Part shown: piece by piece, positions 17,096-26,259 of the stretch
Layout of the letters: the number at the start of each line of letters is the position of its first letter
Position numbering within the stretch: the first letter of the stretch is position 1
NCBI GenBank assembly: GCA_963755155.1
Contig: CAVWIV010000017.1
Coordinates: 1-64,000 of the forward strand
Direction: 5' to 3'
Length of the DNA: 64,000 nucleotides
Origin: PALSA-612 sp963755155
GTDB lineage: Bacteria; Actinomycetota; Thermoleophilia; Gaiellales; Gaiellaceae
Program-made: the position numbers and the translations under genes
Notes under the pieces: generated by a model
What the model saw: the letters and a program-made list of their open reading frames with translations, nothing else
The model's database searches: none
What the model was told of the DNA's origin: nothing

Positions 17096-19872
17096 GCACT
17101 CAGGCCGAGCGCCTCCGAGACGATCCGCTCCTGCTCGGCCATGTGGGCCGTCGGGTAACCCTCGCTCGGGCTCGCGCGCCAGGACCGGCCGACGTAGCGG
17201 AGCGGCACGCCCGACGGCAGCGCGTCCTCGAGCCGGTGGCGGATCGAGCGGTACGCGCCCATGTTGAGCGGCTCCTCCTGCGCCCAGACGATCTCCTCGA
17301 CGCTCGGATACGCGGCCAGGAGCTCGGCGACGGCGCGCGCGGGGAAGGGATAGAGCTGGTCGATGCGGATCACCGAGACATCGTGCTTGCCGGCCCGCGC
17401 CTCGTGCCCCGCGATGTCGTAGAAGACCTTGCCGGAGCAGAAGACGAGCGTGCGTGCCTGCGCGTGGTCGGCCGCGGGGTCGTCGAGCACGGGCGCGAAC
17501 CCCCCGCTCGAAAGCTCCTCGAGCGTGGCCGCCGACTCGGCAAGCCGCAGCAGGCCCTTCGGCGTCATCGCCACGAGCGGCCGCGGCCGCGCGTCGAGCG
17601 CCTGGCGCCGCAGCAGGTGGAAGTACTGCGCGGCCGTCGACGGATTCGCCACGCGAATGTTCTCCTGGGCAGCCGACTGGAGGAAGCGCTCGAGCCGCGC
17701 GCTCGAGTGCTCGGGCCCGTTGCCCTCGTAGCCGTGGGGTAGAAGCAGCGTCAGCCGCGATGTCTGGTTCCACTTCGCGAGGCCCGAGACGAGGAACTGG
17801 TCGATGATGATCTGGGCGCCGTTCACGAAGTCGCCGAACTGCGCCTCCCACAACACGAGCGTCTCCGGCGCCGCCACCGAGTAGCCGTACTCGAAGCCGA
17901 GCGCGCCGTACTCGGACAGCGGCGAGTTGTGGAGCTCGATCGGGGCCTCCGCGCCGGTGAGGTGTTGGATCGGCGCGTAGCGCTCTCCCGTCTTCGCGTC
18001 GTGGAGCACGAGGTGGCGGTGCGAGAACGTGCCGCGCTCGGTGTCCTGTCCCGTCAGTCGCACCGGGATGCCCTCGACGAGCAGCGACGCGAACGCGAGC
18101 GCCTCGGCGTGGCCCCAGTCGATGCCGCCCTCGTCGAGCGCAGCCGCGCGGCGCTCGAGCTGGCGCGCGAGCTTCGGGTGGATCGTGAAGCCTTCCTCCA
18201 CCGTCACGAGCTCACGGTCGAGCGCGCGCAGGCGCTCGGCGTCGACGGCCGTGACGACCTCCGACGAGCCGCCCGGCGGCGTGCGAGCCTCCTCCTGCGG
18301 CGGCTCGGCGAGCGCCTCGCGCAGACGGTCGTGCGCGGCGCGGAGCTCGGCCATCGTCTCCGTCTTCATCTGCTCCGCCTCCTCGGCGGACACGTCGCCG
18401 GCGGCGATCAGCCGTTCGGCGAAGTGCTGCCGCACCGTGGGCTGCTCGTCGATCGCGTGCGCCATGAGCGGCTGCGTATATGCCGGCTCGTCCTGCTCGT
18501 TGTGGCCGAAGCGGCGGTAGCCGACGAGGTCGACGACGACGTCGTGCCCGAAGCGCTCGCGGAAGGCCATCGCGAGCCGCGTGGCCGAGAGGGCGGCCTC
18601 GGGATCGTCGGCGTTCACGTGGATGATGGGCGCGTCGAAGCCCTTCGCGAGGTCGCTCGAATAGCGGGTGGAGCGGCCTTCCGTGGGATCCGTCGTGAAG
18701 CCGACCTGGTTGTTCGCGATCAGGTGGAGCGTGCCGCCGGTCGAGTACCCGGGCAGGCCCTCGAAGTTGAACGTCTCGGCGACGACGCCCTGGCCCGCGA
18801 AGGACGCGTCGCCGTGGATGAGGACGGGGAGCGCGATGGACGGGTTGTGCCGCCAGGCCGCCGAGCGGTCCGTCTGCAAGGCGCGCGTCCAGCCCTCCAC
18901 GACGGGGTTCACCGCCTCGAGATGGCTGGGGTTGGAGACAAGCGTGACGGAGGTCTCTCCCGCCTCGGTCTCGCGCGTGCCCTCGGCGCCCAGGTGGTAC
19001 TTCACGTCGCCCGTACCGCCTTCCGGGTTCCCGACGACAGCGTCCTGCACACGCTCGCCTTCGAACTCGCGGAGGATCGCCTCGTACGGCTGGCCGAGCG
19101 TGTGGGCGAGCACGCTCAGGCGCCCGCGATGCGCCATGCCGACAACGACGCCGTGGGCGCCGCCGCGGGCGGCGAGCTCGATCGCCTCGTCGAGCATCGG
19201 GACGAGCACGTCGAGCCCCTCGATCGAGAACTGCTTCTGGCCGAGAAACGCGCGGCGGAGGTACTCCTCGAAGGCCTCGACGCTGGACAACTGCTCGAGG
19301 AGGCGTCGGCGCTCTTCAGGCGCGAGTGGCTGCCGGTACTGGCCGGACTCGATCGCCCAGCGCAGCCATCTCCTTTCCTCGTGGTCGGAGATGTGCTCGA
19401 TCTCGTACGCCATCGTCCCGCAGTACGTCTCCTCGAGCAGCGGCAGCGCCTCGGCGAGCGTCTCGGCGGGGACGTGGAGGCCGAGCAGCATGGCGGGGAT
19501 CTGGCGCGCGAGCTCGGGCGTGATCGGGTGGAGCCGGCTCGCGTCAAGCTCGGGGTCGCCGATCGGCTCGGACCCGAGCGGGTCGAGGCGTGCCGCGAGG
19601 TGGCCATGCGAGCGGTACGCGTCGATGAGCTGCGCCGCCGCGGCCACGGCTTCGAGCAGCTCCGGCGCCGCGGGAGGGGCGGGCTCGGCGGGAGGCGGCG
19701 GCGGTGCCGGCGCGTCATCGGGAGGCGGTGCGGGCTGTTCCGGCGCAAGCGTGGCCGCCGCGCGCCCGGCGAGCAGCTCTCGCCACTCTTCCGGCACTGC
19801 CTCGGGGTTCTCGAGGTAGTCGTGCAGCAGCGAGGTCGCGTAAGCGGCGTTGAGCCCGTCGAACTCCGTCAT
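17092..19872 (-). CDS. sucA: 2-oxoglutarate dehydrogenase E1 component
   Basis: 926 aa, the size of classical SucA. The N-terminal peptide (GLNAAYATSLLHDYLE) is followed by a Pro/Ala linker, then the helical region with GHLAARLDPLG. The ThDP domain has GMAHRGRLSVLAHTLG, HGDASFAGQGVVAETFN and the metal/ThDP motif region NNQVGFTTDP. The C-terminal transketolase-like part has DTERGTFSHRHLVLHD, EYGALGFEYGYSVA, QFGDFVNGAQIIIDQF and RLERFLQ. It decarboxylates 2-oxoglutarate in the TCA cycle. Unlike mycobacterial Kgd (about 1230 aa) it has no N-terminal E2-like catalytic domain. It is the last gene of a minus-strand string beginning with the PD40 protein. Confidence 0.95.
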   Translation of the reverse strand: MTEFDGLNAAYATSLLHDYLENPEAVPEEWRELLAGRAAATLAPEQPAPPPDDAPAPPPPPAEPAPPAAPELLEAVAAAAQLIDAYRSHGHLAARLDPLGSEPIGDPELDASRLHPITPELARQIPAMLLGLHVPAETLAEALPLLEETYCGTMAYEIEHISDHEERRWLRWAIESGQYRQPLAPEERRRLLEQLSSVEAFEEYLRRAFLGQKQFSIEGLDVLVPMLDEAIELAARGGAHGVVVGMAHRGRLSVLAHTLGQPYEAILREFEGERVQDAVVGNPEGGTGDVKYHLGAEGTRETEAGETSVTLVSNPSHLEAVNPVVEGWTRALQTDRSAAWRHNPSIALPVLIHGDASFAGQGVVAETFNFEGLPGYSTGGTLHLIANNQVGFTTDPTEGRSTRYSSDLAKGFDAPIIHVNADDPEAALSATRLAMAFRERFGHDVVVDLVGYRRFGHNEQDEPAYTQPLMAHAIDEQPTVRQHFAERLIAAGDVSAEEAEQMKTETMAELRAAHDRLREALAEPPQEEARTPPGGSSEVVTAVDAERLRALDRELVTVEEGFTIHPKLARQLERRAAALDEGGIDWGHAEALAFASLLVEGIPVRLTGQDTERGTFSHRHLVLHDAKTGERYAPIQHLTGAEAPIELHNSPLSEYGALGFEYGYSVAAPETLVLWEAQFGDFVNGAQIIIDQFLVSGLAKWNQTSRLTLLLPHGYEGNGPEHSSARLERFLQSAAQENIRVANPSTAAQYFHLLRRQALDARPRPLVAMTPKGLLRLAESAATLEELSSGGFAPVLDDPAADHAQARTLVFCSGKVFYDIAGHEARAGKHDVSVIRIDQLYPFPARAVAELLAAYPSVEEIVWAQEEPLNMGAYRSIRHRLEDALPSGVPLRYVGRSWRASPSEGYPTAHMAEQERIVSEALGLSA

Positions 19873-19900
19873 GGCCCGAGGTTACCGGCCGGAGAGCTGG

Positions 19901-20173
19901 CTACCAGAGCGGCTTCTCGGTGATGATCGCGATCGTCATGCCCGCGACGAAGCAGATGCCAGCAACGCCGAGCGCGATGCCCGCCAGCCGCTCGTGCCGA
20001 GGGCTCATGAGCACCGCGACGAGCGCGAGCCCGAAGGCGACGACCGACACCGGGAGCGGGTGATACGCGAGAGCGAGGAGGCTGAAGAAGAGCGCCATTG
20101 CAGCGAAGAGCCCGCTCAGCGGATCGGCCCAACGGCGGGACGCGTGCGCGTCGTGAGACTCGGCCTGGCTCAC
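19901..20173 (-). CDS. Small three-helix membrane protein
   Basis: 90 aa from GTG 20173. After a polar N-terminus (SQAESHDAHASRRWADPLSG) there are three hydrophobic segments: LFAAMALFFSLLALA, VSVVAFGLALVAVLMS and IALGVAGICFVAGMTIAII. No family is recognised. Its start overlaps the stop of the upstream small membrane protein by 4 bp and it ends 28 bp before sucA, so it is probably in the same transcript. Confidence 0.65.
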   Translation of the reverse strand: MSQAESHDAHASRRWADPLSGLFAAMALFFSLLALAYHPLPVSVVAFGLALVAVLMSPRHERLAGIALGVAGICFVAGMTIAIITEKPLW

Positions 20174-20439
20174 GGCCTGACTCTAGTCTGCGCATGCGCC
20201 GTACGACGGGTGTACGTGCGCAGCGGCCTTCCGTGTGGCCCGCCCCCGCTCGGCCTGCGAGGCCGCCGCTCGAAGCGAGTGCCGGGGCGAGGGTCGTTCT
20301 CGGGCGGCGCGAGCACTGCAGCGGGCTCGAGCCCGTCGAACGGCCTCGGCTCGGCGCGAATCGCCCACCAGGCGACGCAGCAGACGTAGATCACAGGGAT
20401 CTTGAGCACGGCGAGCAGGAAGATCGCCTCCCAGACCAC
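20170..20439 (-). CDS. Small membrane protein with basic proline-rich tail
   Basis: 89 aa. One N-terminal membrane helix (WEAIFLLAVLKIPVIYVCCVAWWAI) leads into RAEPRPFDG and an Arg/Pro/Gly-rich cytoplasmic tail. This helix-plus-RAEP arrangement recurs in actinobacterial small proteins of unknown function. It lies 18 bp after hyuB and overlaps the next small membrane gene by 4 bp. Confidence 0.65.
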   Translation of the reverse strand: MVWEAIFLLAVLKIPVIYVCCVAWWAIRAEPRPFDGLEPAAVLAPPENDPRPGTRFERRPRRPSGGGPHGRPLRTYTRRTAHAQTRVRP

Positions 20440-20457
20440 GGTCCCAGGATAGCGCGC

Positions 20458-21933
20458 TTACCCTGCTGCGCCGTGGCCGCCGCCGCCCGGCGTCTCGATC
20501 CGCAGCACGTCGCCCGCGTTGAGCGACTGCGACACCTTCGCCGGCAGCTCCTCGCCGTTGACGAGATTGCGGCCGAAGGCGCCATCGTCGCCGCCCTCTC
20601 TGCCGGACGGGGCATGGGCGCGGCGCTCGGTGAGCAGCGAGACGCGGCAATCCTCGAGGACGCGCAGCTCGCGGACGACACCCTCGCCGCCGCGGTGCTT
20701 GCCACTTCCTCCTGAGCCTCGCCGCAGCTCGTAGCGCTCGACGCGCAGCGGATACGAGAGCTCGAGCGCCTCGATCGGCGTGTTCAGCGTGTTCGACATG
20801 GCGACGTGGACGGCGCTCGGCCCGGCCGCCTCCGGGCATGCACCCTGGCCGCCGCCGATCGTCTCGTAGTACGTGAAGCCGCGGTTGCCGAACGTCACGT
20901 TGTTCATCGTCCCCTGGCCCTGGGCCGGGACCGGCACCGCCTGGCCGAACGCCGAGAAGACGATGTCGACGATGCGGCTCGACGTCTCAGTGTTCCCTGC
21001 GACGACGGCCGCGGGCGGCAGGGCGTTCACGACCGTCCCGGGTGGCGCGGTCACGTGCACGGGCGCGTAGGCACCGCCGGACGAAGGAAGATCGGGCTCG
21101 GTGAGGCAGCGGACGACGAAGTAGCAGGCGGAGCGCGTGACCGCGAGCGGGCAGTTGAGGTTGCCCTCGTGCTGTTCGGACGTTCCGGCGAAGTCGATCT
21201 CGATCTCGTCGCCTGCAATGGTGACGGCGACGCGGATCTCCAGCTCCCCCGCGGCCGGCTCCAGAGTGTCGCGCGCCTCGTAACGGCCGTTGGGAAGGCG
21301 GGCGATGGCAGCGCGAACGACGCGCTCGGAGTAGCGGTAGAGCTCGTCCATCGCGGCCGTGACCGTGTCCGCCCCGTGCCGCTCGACGAGCTCGGTGAGG
21401 CGGCGCTCCGCCAGCCGGTGGGCGGCGAGCTGGGCGTTGAGGTCGCCGCGCCGCTCGTCCGGGTTGCGCATGTTCGCGAGCAGGACGGTCAGCAGCTCGT
21501 CGTCGAGGCGCACCGGCGGCAGCACGAGCCCCTCCTGGTAGATGTCGGTCGAGCCCGCCGGCAGGCTGGCCGGCTCCATGCCGCCGACGTCGGCGTGATG
21601 CGCGCGCGAGCAGGCGAGGCCGCACGGCATGCGGGAGACGAGCGTGATGTCGGGGAGATGCGTGCCGCCGGTATAGGGGTCGTTGATGACGTAGACCTCG
21701 CCGGGCTGCGGGTCGCGGACGAGGACGGCGGCGACGGCCTCGGGCATGGCGCCGAGATGGACGGGGATGTGCTCGGCCTGGACGATCATGCGGCCCTCCG
21801 CATCGAAGAGCGCGGTCGAGCAGTCGCGCCGCTCCTTGATGTTGGCCGAGAAAGCCGAGCGGACGAGCACGGCACCCATCTCCTCCGCGACGGCGCGGAG
21901 CTGCGCGCCAAGAACTTGGTGCAGAATTTTCAC
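20458..21933 (-). CDS. hyuB: Hydantoinase B/oxoprolinase family subunit
   Basis: 491 aa, GTG start at 21933 overlapping the hyuA stop. Family features: LRAVAEEMGAVLVRSAFSANIKERRDCSTALFD, GEVYVINDPYTGGTHLPDITLV, SRAHHADVGGMEPAS, then IDFAGTSEQHEGNLNCPLAVT and the glycine-rich GGSGKHRGGEGVVREL with final RIETPGGGGHGA. Together with HyuA it forms an ATP-dependent amidohydrolase acting on cyclic amides such as N-methylhydantoin or 5-oxoproline, or an acetophenone/acetone-carboxylase-like enzyme. The exact substrate cannot be told. Confidence 0.92.
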   Translation of the reverse strand: MKILHQVLGAQLRAVAEEMGAVLVRSAFSANIKERRDCSTALFDAEGRMIVQAEHIPVHLGAMPEAVAAVLVRDPQPGEVYVINDPYTGGTHLPDITLVSRMPCGLACSRAHHADVGGMEPASLPAGSTDIYQEGLVLPPVRLDDELLTVLLANMRNPDERRGDLNAQLAAHRLAERRLTELVERHGADTVTAAMDELYRYSERVVRAAIARLPNGRYEARDTLEPAAGELEIRVAVTIAGDEIEIDFAGTSEQHEGNLNCPLAVTRSACYFVVRCLTEPDLPSSGGAYAPVHVTAPPGTVVNALPPAAVVAGNTETSSRIVDIVFSAFGQAVPVPAQGQGTMNNVTFGNRGFTYYETIGGGQGACPEAAGPSAVHVAMSNTLNTPIEALELSYPLRVERYELRRGSGGSGKHRGGEGVVRELRVLEDCRVSLLTERRAHAPSGREGGDDGAFGRNLVNGEELPAKVSQSLNAGDVLRIETPGGGGHGAAG

Positions 21934-23666
21934 AATCGAGTCAGTCGGAGTGTGGTTCCATCCCTAGCCCCCACCCACCCGGGGGGAATCCAGCAAGTGG
22001 CGCCGTCGAGCTCGACGGTCTGGGGCCCCTCCACTCGCAGCGGCTCGCCCGGAGGCAGGAGCAGCTCGGGCCCCGGGCGCACGTCGGCCGTGCGCACGGC
22101 CACGAGCTCGATCTCGCGCGCGCGGTCGGCCGATCCGTACCGCTCCTCGTGCTCGCGATGGAAGCGCTCGCCGAGCTCTGGCCCGAGAGGCACCGTCAGC
22201 TCGAACGACTGCCCCCGGTAGCGAAGATCCGCCTCGCCCTCGGCGGGTAGCTCCCCGGCCTCCGCGAGCGGACACACGTACGCGGTGACGGCGTCGCGCC
22301 GCTCGTCGCTCGCCACGAGCCCGAGCGCCGACAGCACACCGGCCGCGCCGGGCACGAGCACCGTGTCCATCCCGAGCTCCTCGGCGAGCGCACACGCATG
22401 CAGAGGCCCGGCTCCCCCGAAGGCGACGAGCGCAAAATCCGCAGGGTCGTGGCCGCGCTCCACGGACACGACCCTCAACGCACGAAGCATCTCCGCGTTG
22501 ACGATCTCGATCACCTCCGCCGCGTCGAGGTCGCCGAGCGCGGCCTCCGCAGCCTCGCGGTCGAGCTCGAGCCCGCCCGCGAGCACCGCCGGCAGCCGTC
22601 CGAGCACAAGAGTTGCGTCGGTAACGGTCGGCCGGGTGCCCCCGCGCCCGTAACAGGCCGGGCCAGGCATCGCGCCTGCGCTCTCGGGCCCGACACGCAG
22701 CGCCCCTCCGACGTCACGCCAGACGATGGAGCCGCCGCCGGCGCCGACCGTATGGATGTCGATCATCGGCAGCCGGATCGGCAGACCGCCGACAGTGCGC
22801 TCGGACGTGCGCTCGGCGCTGCCGTCGGTGATGAGACAGACATCGGTCGACGTCCCTCCCATGTCGAACGCGATCGCGTTCTCGATGCCGGCCTGCCGGG
22901 CGACGAGCGCCGCGCCGACTACGCCCCCGGCGGGCCCGGAGACGAGCACGAGCGCCGGATGCGCCGCGGCCTCCTCGGCTCCGATCACGCCGCCCGACGA
23001 TCGCATGACGAGCGGCGCCGGCAGACCGGCTTCCGCGGACCGCGTCGCAAGGGCCCGAAAGTACCGGGCGCAAGTCGGCCCCAGGTACGCGTCGGCGGCC
23101 GTCGTCGATGCCCGCTCGTACTCGCGGAACTCCGGCGCTAGCTCGTTCGACGCGACGACGTGCGCGCCGGGCAGGCGGCGCCGGAGCTCGGCCGCGATAG
23201 CGAGCTCGTGGCTTGGATCACGAAACGAGAAGAGCGTGCAGACGGCGACGGCCTCGGCATCGAGCTCGGGCAGCGTGTCGAGGTCGAGCGGCTCGAGCAC
23301 ACCGTCCGGCCCGATGCGCTCGCCAACGCCGTAGCACCGCTCCAGCGGGACGAGCGGCTCCGGATGCTCGGCGCACAACCGGTAGAGATGCGCACGCGTC
23401 TGCCGGCGAAGGTGCAGCAGGTGCTCGAAGCCGGCCGTCGAGACGAATGCCGTCCGCGCGCCCTTGCGCTCGAGCAGTGCGTTCGTCGCGATCGTCGTGC
23501 CGTGCGAGAAGCGCTCGACGTCATCCGCTCCGACGGCGGCAGCGGCGGCGAGCACGGATGACTCCTGCTCGCGCTCCGTCGGCACCTTGGCCGTGACCAG
23601 GCGATCGCCGTCGAGCAGGACGGCGTCCGTGAACGTGCCGCCGACGTCGACGCCGAGAATCGCCAC
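21930..23666 (-). CDS. hyuA: Hydantoinase A/oxoprolinase family subunit
   Basis: 578 aa from GTG 23666 (VAILGVDVGGTFTDAVLLDG). Earlier in-frame codons belong to the PD40 gene region and are rejected. It has the ASKHA phosphate-1 motif DVGGTFTDAV, then SHGTTIATNALLERKGARTA, the phosphate-2 motif IAFDMGGTSTDVCLI, HTVGAGGGSI and FGGAGPLHACALAEELG. The ATPase subunit activates the cyclic amide by phosphorylation for ring opening by HyuB. It is shorter at the C-terminus than the largest family members but complete in motifs. It starts 7 bp after the PD40 gene stop. Confidence 0.92.
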   Translation of the reverse strand: MAILGVDVGGTFTDAVLLDGDRLVTAKVPTEREQESSVLAAAAAVGADDVERFSHGTTIATNALLERKGARTAFVSTAGFEHLLHLRRQTRAHLYRLCAEHPEPLVPLERCYGVGERIGPDGVLEPLDLDTLPELDAEAVAVCTLFSFRDPSHELAIAAELRRRLPGAHVVASNELAPEFREYERASTTAADAYLGPTCARYFRALATRSAEAGLPAPLVMRSSGGVIGAEEAAAHPALVLVSGPAGGVVGAALVARQAGIENAIAFDMGGTSTDVCLITDGSAERTSERTVGGLPIRLPMIDIHTVGAGGGSIVWRDVGGALRVGPESAGAMPGPACYGRGGTRPTVTDATLVLGRLPAVLAGGLELDREAAEAALGDLDAAEVIEIVNAEMLRALRVVSVERGHDPADFALVAFGGAGPLHACALAEELGMDTVLVPGAAGVLSALGLVASDERRDAVTAYVCPLAEAGELPAEGEADLRYRGQSFELTVPLGPELGERFHREHEERYGSADRAREIELVAVRTADVRPGPELLLPPGEPLRVEGPQTVELDGATCWIPPGWVGARDGTTLRLTRL

Positions 23667-23673
23667 GCGGGAT

Positions 23674-24841
23674 CTAACAGCTCTTCTTGATCTCGGCGAC
23701 GCAGGTGTCCTTGCCCGCGCCCCCGTCGGCCCTGTCGCGACCCGGCCCTCCATCCAGGCGGTCGTTGCCGTCCCCGCCCAGGACGACATCGTTGCCGCCG
23801 AGGCCGAACAGCCTGTCGCTGCCGGCGAGGCCGCACATGACGTCGGCCCTCGCCGTTCCGCGCAGCCGGTCGGAGCCCGGTGTCCCGTAGACCGTGCAGC
23901 TCGGGAAGCCGATGGTTTGCCAGTCGGCCTCGATATCGCTGGGCAGCCCCGTCTGCAGGCGAGTCGTGCCGGTGCCGTTCGCGTTCATCGCGAAGAGCTG
24001 GAAGAACCCGGACCCCTCGTCGCGCGAGAAGATGATCGTCCTGCCGTCGGGAGACCACACCGGCTGGAACTCCCGCTGTGGTGTGTTCGTGAGCTGCCGG
24101 TCCCCCCGGCCATCGGCGCCGATGACATAGAGCTCGAAGTTCGCGCCGCCGCCGCAGAAAGCGGGAATACACGATGCGCTTGCTGTCCGGCGACCAGGCA
24201 GGTGTGGCGTCGGCGACGTCATTCGACGTCAGCTGGCGGACGCTGCTGCCGTTCGCGTTCATGACGAAGATCTCACCGTCGCCGTCGCGCACGCTGACGA
24301 ACGCGATTCTCCTACCGTCCGGGGACCAGGCGGGGTGGGTGTCCGCCATGGGATTCCGCGTGAGGTTCAGCGGCAAGGAGCCGTCCGCGTTCATGACGTA
24401 GACCTCGTTGTTGCCGTCTCGGCCGGTGAAGAAGGCGAGACGCCTGCCATCCGGTGACCACGAGGGCTCGAGGTCGAGGACGGTGTTGTCCGTCAGTCGC
24501 ACGACCTGCGATCCGTCGGCGCGCATGACGTAGATCTCGTAGCTGCGCAGGTCGTTGGGAAGGCTGGTGGGGAAGTCGCGCTGCGAGCGGAAGGCGATGC
24601 GCTTGCCGTCGGGCGACCAAGCCGGCGTGGCATCGATGCCACGCGCCGGCGCGACCTTCGTCCCCCCTGTGCCGTCCGCGTTCGCGACGTAGATGTCGAA
24701 CTCGAATCCTGTGCCGTCGAAGCCCGCGTACGCGATCTTGCCGTTCTTTCCCGGCACGACGGCTCCCGCAGGCCCGCCGACGGCGAAGACGACGGCGACC
24801 GCGACAGCGAGCAGCGTCGAGCGGCGGGCGATCGCGCTCAC
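23674..24841 (-). CDS. Secreted TolB-like PD40 propeller with C-terminal RTX-type calcium-binding repeats (frameshifted)
   Basis: About 388 aa from GTG 24841. A signal peptide (STLLAVAVAVVFAVGGPAGA) is followed by at least six PD40/TolB-type blades, each with a motif such as PAWSPDGKRIAF, PSWSPDGRRLAFF and PVWSPDGRTIIFSR. The final 75 residues are glycine/aspartate-rich RTX-like nonapeptides (LAGSDRLFGLGGNDVVLGG, then DGNDRLDGGPGRDRADGG). A one-base insertion near 24157-24166 must be corrected to join KRIVYS to FCGGGANFELYV. It is probably an extracellular calcium-stabilised propeller; partner unknown. It is first in the run leading to hyuA. Confidence 0.82.
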
Positions 24842-24883
24842 GAGGGCGCGAGCGTACCAGGGAGGGCGTGGGAGAATCGACGC

Positions 24884-25540
24884 GTGAGCCTGCACGGCAT
24901 ACGCGAGCGCCTGAGGCCGCTCGTGCCGCCCGGCGTGCGCCGGCAGGTCAACCGGGCGGCGTTCGCGGTCGTTGGGCTCGCGCTGAGGGGCGACGCCGTC
25001 CACTGCTCGTGCTGCGGCCGGTCGTACCGCCGGTTCGTCCGCTTCCCGACCGCCTACTGCCCGGGCTGCGGCTCCTACGATCGCCAGCGGCTGCTGTGCC
25101 TGTACCTCGACCGCAACCGGGAGCTCGTCACCGGTGACGTGCTCCACATCGCGCCCGAGCAGCCGATCATCGACCGGTACCGCTCGTCGGCGCGGAGCTG
25201 GCTCGCCGGTGACATCGATCCCGACCACCCGCTCATCGACCGGACGATCGACGTCACGCGGCTGGAGCTCCCGGATGCAGCGTTCGACCTCGTGCTGTGC
25301 GCGGCCGTGCTCGACGTCGTTCCCGATCTCGAGAGCGCGGTTCGAGAGCTCTATCGCGTCACGCGACCCGGGGGCACGGTGATCGTTCAGCTCGACAAGT
25401 CGTCGCTGAGGGCCGTGCCGCACCTCTATGAGCCGGGATTCGAGGTCGAGGTGGTGGTGCTCCCCGAGCAGGCGGACGACGGCATGCGCCGGCGGCTCGG
25501 GCTCGACTCCGACGCGCCGCTGTTCGTCTGCCGCCGTTAG
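24884..25540 (+). CDS. SAM-dependent methyltransferase with N-terminal zinc-ribbon
   Basis: 218 aa from GTG 24884. Residues about 40-65 hold two Cys pairs (HCSCCGRSY and YCPGCGSY) that would form a zinc ribbon. The C-terminal part is a class I methyltransferase of the methyltransf_11 type: DVLHIAPEQP replaces the usual glycine-rich SAM loop, followed by LELPDAAFDLVLCAAVLDVVPD and ELYRVTRPGGTVIVQLD. The unusual loop suggests altered cofactor binding. Such zinc-ribbon methyltransferases often sit in glycan loci, and a polysaccharide deacetylase gene converges on it. Substrate unknown. Confidence 0.8.
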   Translation: MSLHGIRERLRPLVPPGVRRQVNRAAFAVVGLALRGDAVHCSCCGRSYRRFVRFPTAYCPGCGSYDRQRLLCLYLDRNRELVTGDVLHIAPEQPIIDRYRSSARSWLAGDIDPDHPLIDRTIDVTRLELPDAAFDLVLCAAVLDVVPDLESAVRELYRVTRPGGTVIVQLDKSSLRAVPHLYEPGFEVEVVVLPEQADDGMRRRLGLDSDAPLFVCRR

Positions 25541-26259
25541 CGACGCCGGATGCGCCCGACGGCCGACGCGACCGTGCCGACGGGCCGTCGCAACCGCGAC
25601 GAGCGCACGCTCCGCACCGCACGCGACGTCTTGACCCGGAACACGCGCATGCTGTCGTCGCCGCGCACGCCGACGCGCGGCCAGGCGAGCGGGCCGGGAG
25701 GGACGGCGGTCGCACCCTCGAGCGCGGCGCCGGCTACGTAGCCGGCGGCCTCCGACGCGGCGACCACGCGTTCGTCACAGCGTCCGGTCGGATACGAGAC
25801 GGCGGTGCACGGCCGGCCGACGAGGCTCTCGAGCTGCCGCTTCGACTCGCGGAGCTCGCCCTCGAGCGTCCCGTCGTCGACGTTCGTGAGCACCGGATGC
25901 GTCATCGTGTGGGAACCGATCTCCCAGCCGCGCTCGGCGAGCCGCGCGGCGCCGGCGGCATCGAGCCTCCCGCCCCAGCCGAGCATCTCCACCGTCAGGA
26001 ACATCGTTCCCGGCGCCCCGAAGTCGGTAAGGACCGGTAGGCCGTGCTCGACGGCCGACGCGATGCCGTCGTCGAACGTGATCGCGGCTACGCGCTCGTG
26101 GTCGGAGCTCAGCACGGCGTCGGTGAACGTCGTCCACCGGTAGCCGCGCGCAGCCAGGTGCTTCAGCTGAGCATGGAGCGCGTCCGGCGTGACCTCGCCG
26201 TGGAGGGATCCGGGGGCGATGCCGTGGTAACAGAGGACGAGAACGTCACGGCGCGCCAT
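25537..26259 (-). CDS. Polysaccharide deacetylase (NodB homology domain)
   Basis: 240 aa. CE4 motifs are clear: VLCYHGIA at the N-terminus, catalytic base and metal ligand AAITFDDGIASAVEHGLPVL, and metal-binding histidines in GSHTMTHPVLTNV. SYPTGRCDERV corresponds to motif 3. No signal peptide is present, so it may act at the cytoplasmic face or be exported otherwise. The C-terminal 50 residues are basic. It would remove N- or O-acetyl groups from an envelope glycan. The gene overlaps the upstream histidine kinase end by 14 bp, making it the last gene of the pgl-thiI-RR-HK run, and it overlaps the convergent methyltransferase by 4 bp. Confidence 0.88.
   Translation of the reverse strand: MARRDVLVLCYHGIAPGSLHGEVTPDALHAQLKHLAARGYRWTTFTDAVLSSDHERVAAITFDDGIASAVEHGLPVLTDFGAPGTMFLTVEMLGWGGRLDAAGAARLAERGWEIGSHTMTHPVLTNVDDGTLEGELRESKRQLESLVGRPCTAVSYPTGRCDERVVAASEAAGYVAGAALEGATAVPPGPLAWPRVGVRGDDSMRVFRVKTSRAVRSVRSSRLRRPVGTVASAVGRIRRR

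Noticed and set aside
17929..19923. 664-codon open frame on the plus strand
   Set aside because: Antisense shadow of sucA with no domain and shadow-type composition.
20806..22221. 471-codon open frame on the plus strand
   Set aside because: Antisense to hyuB and the hyuA end; no recognisable domain.
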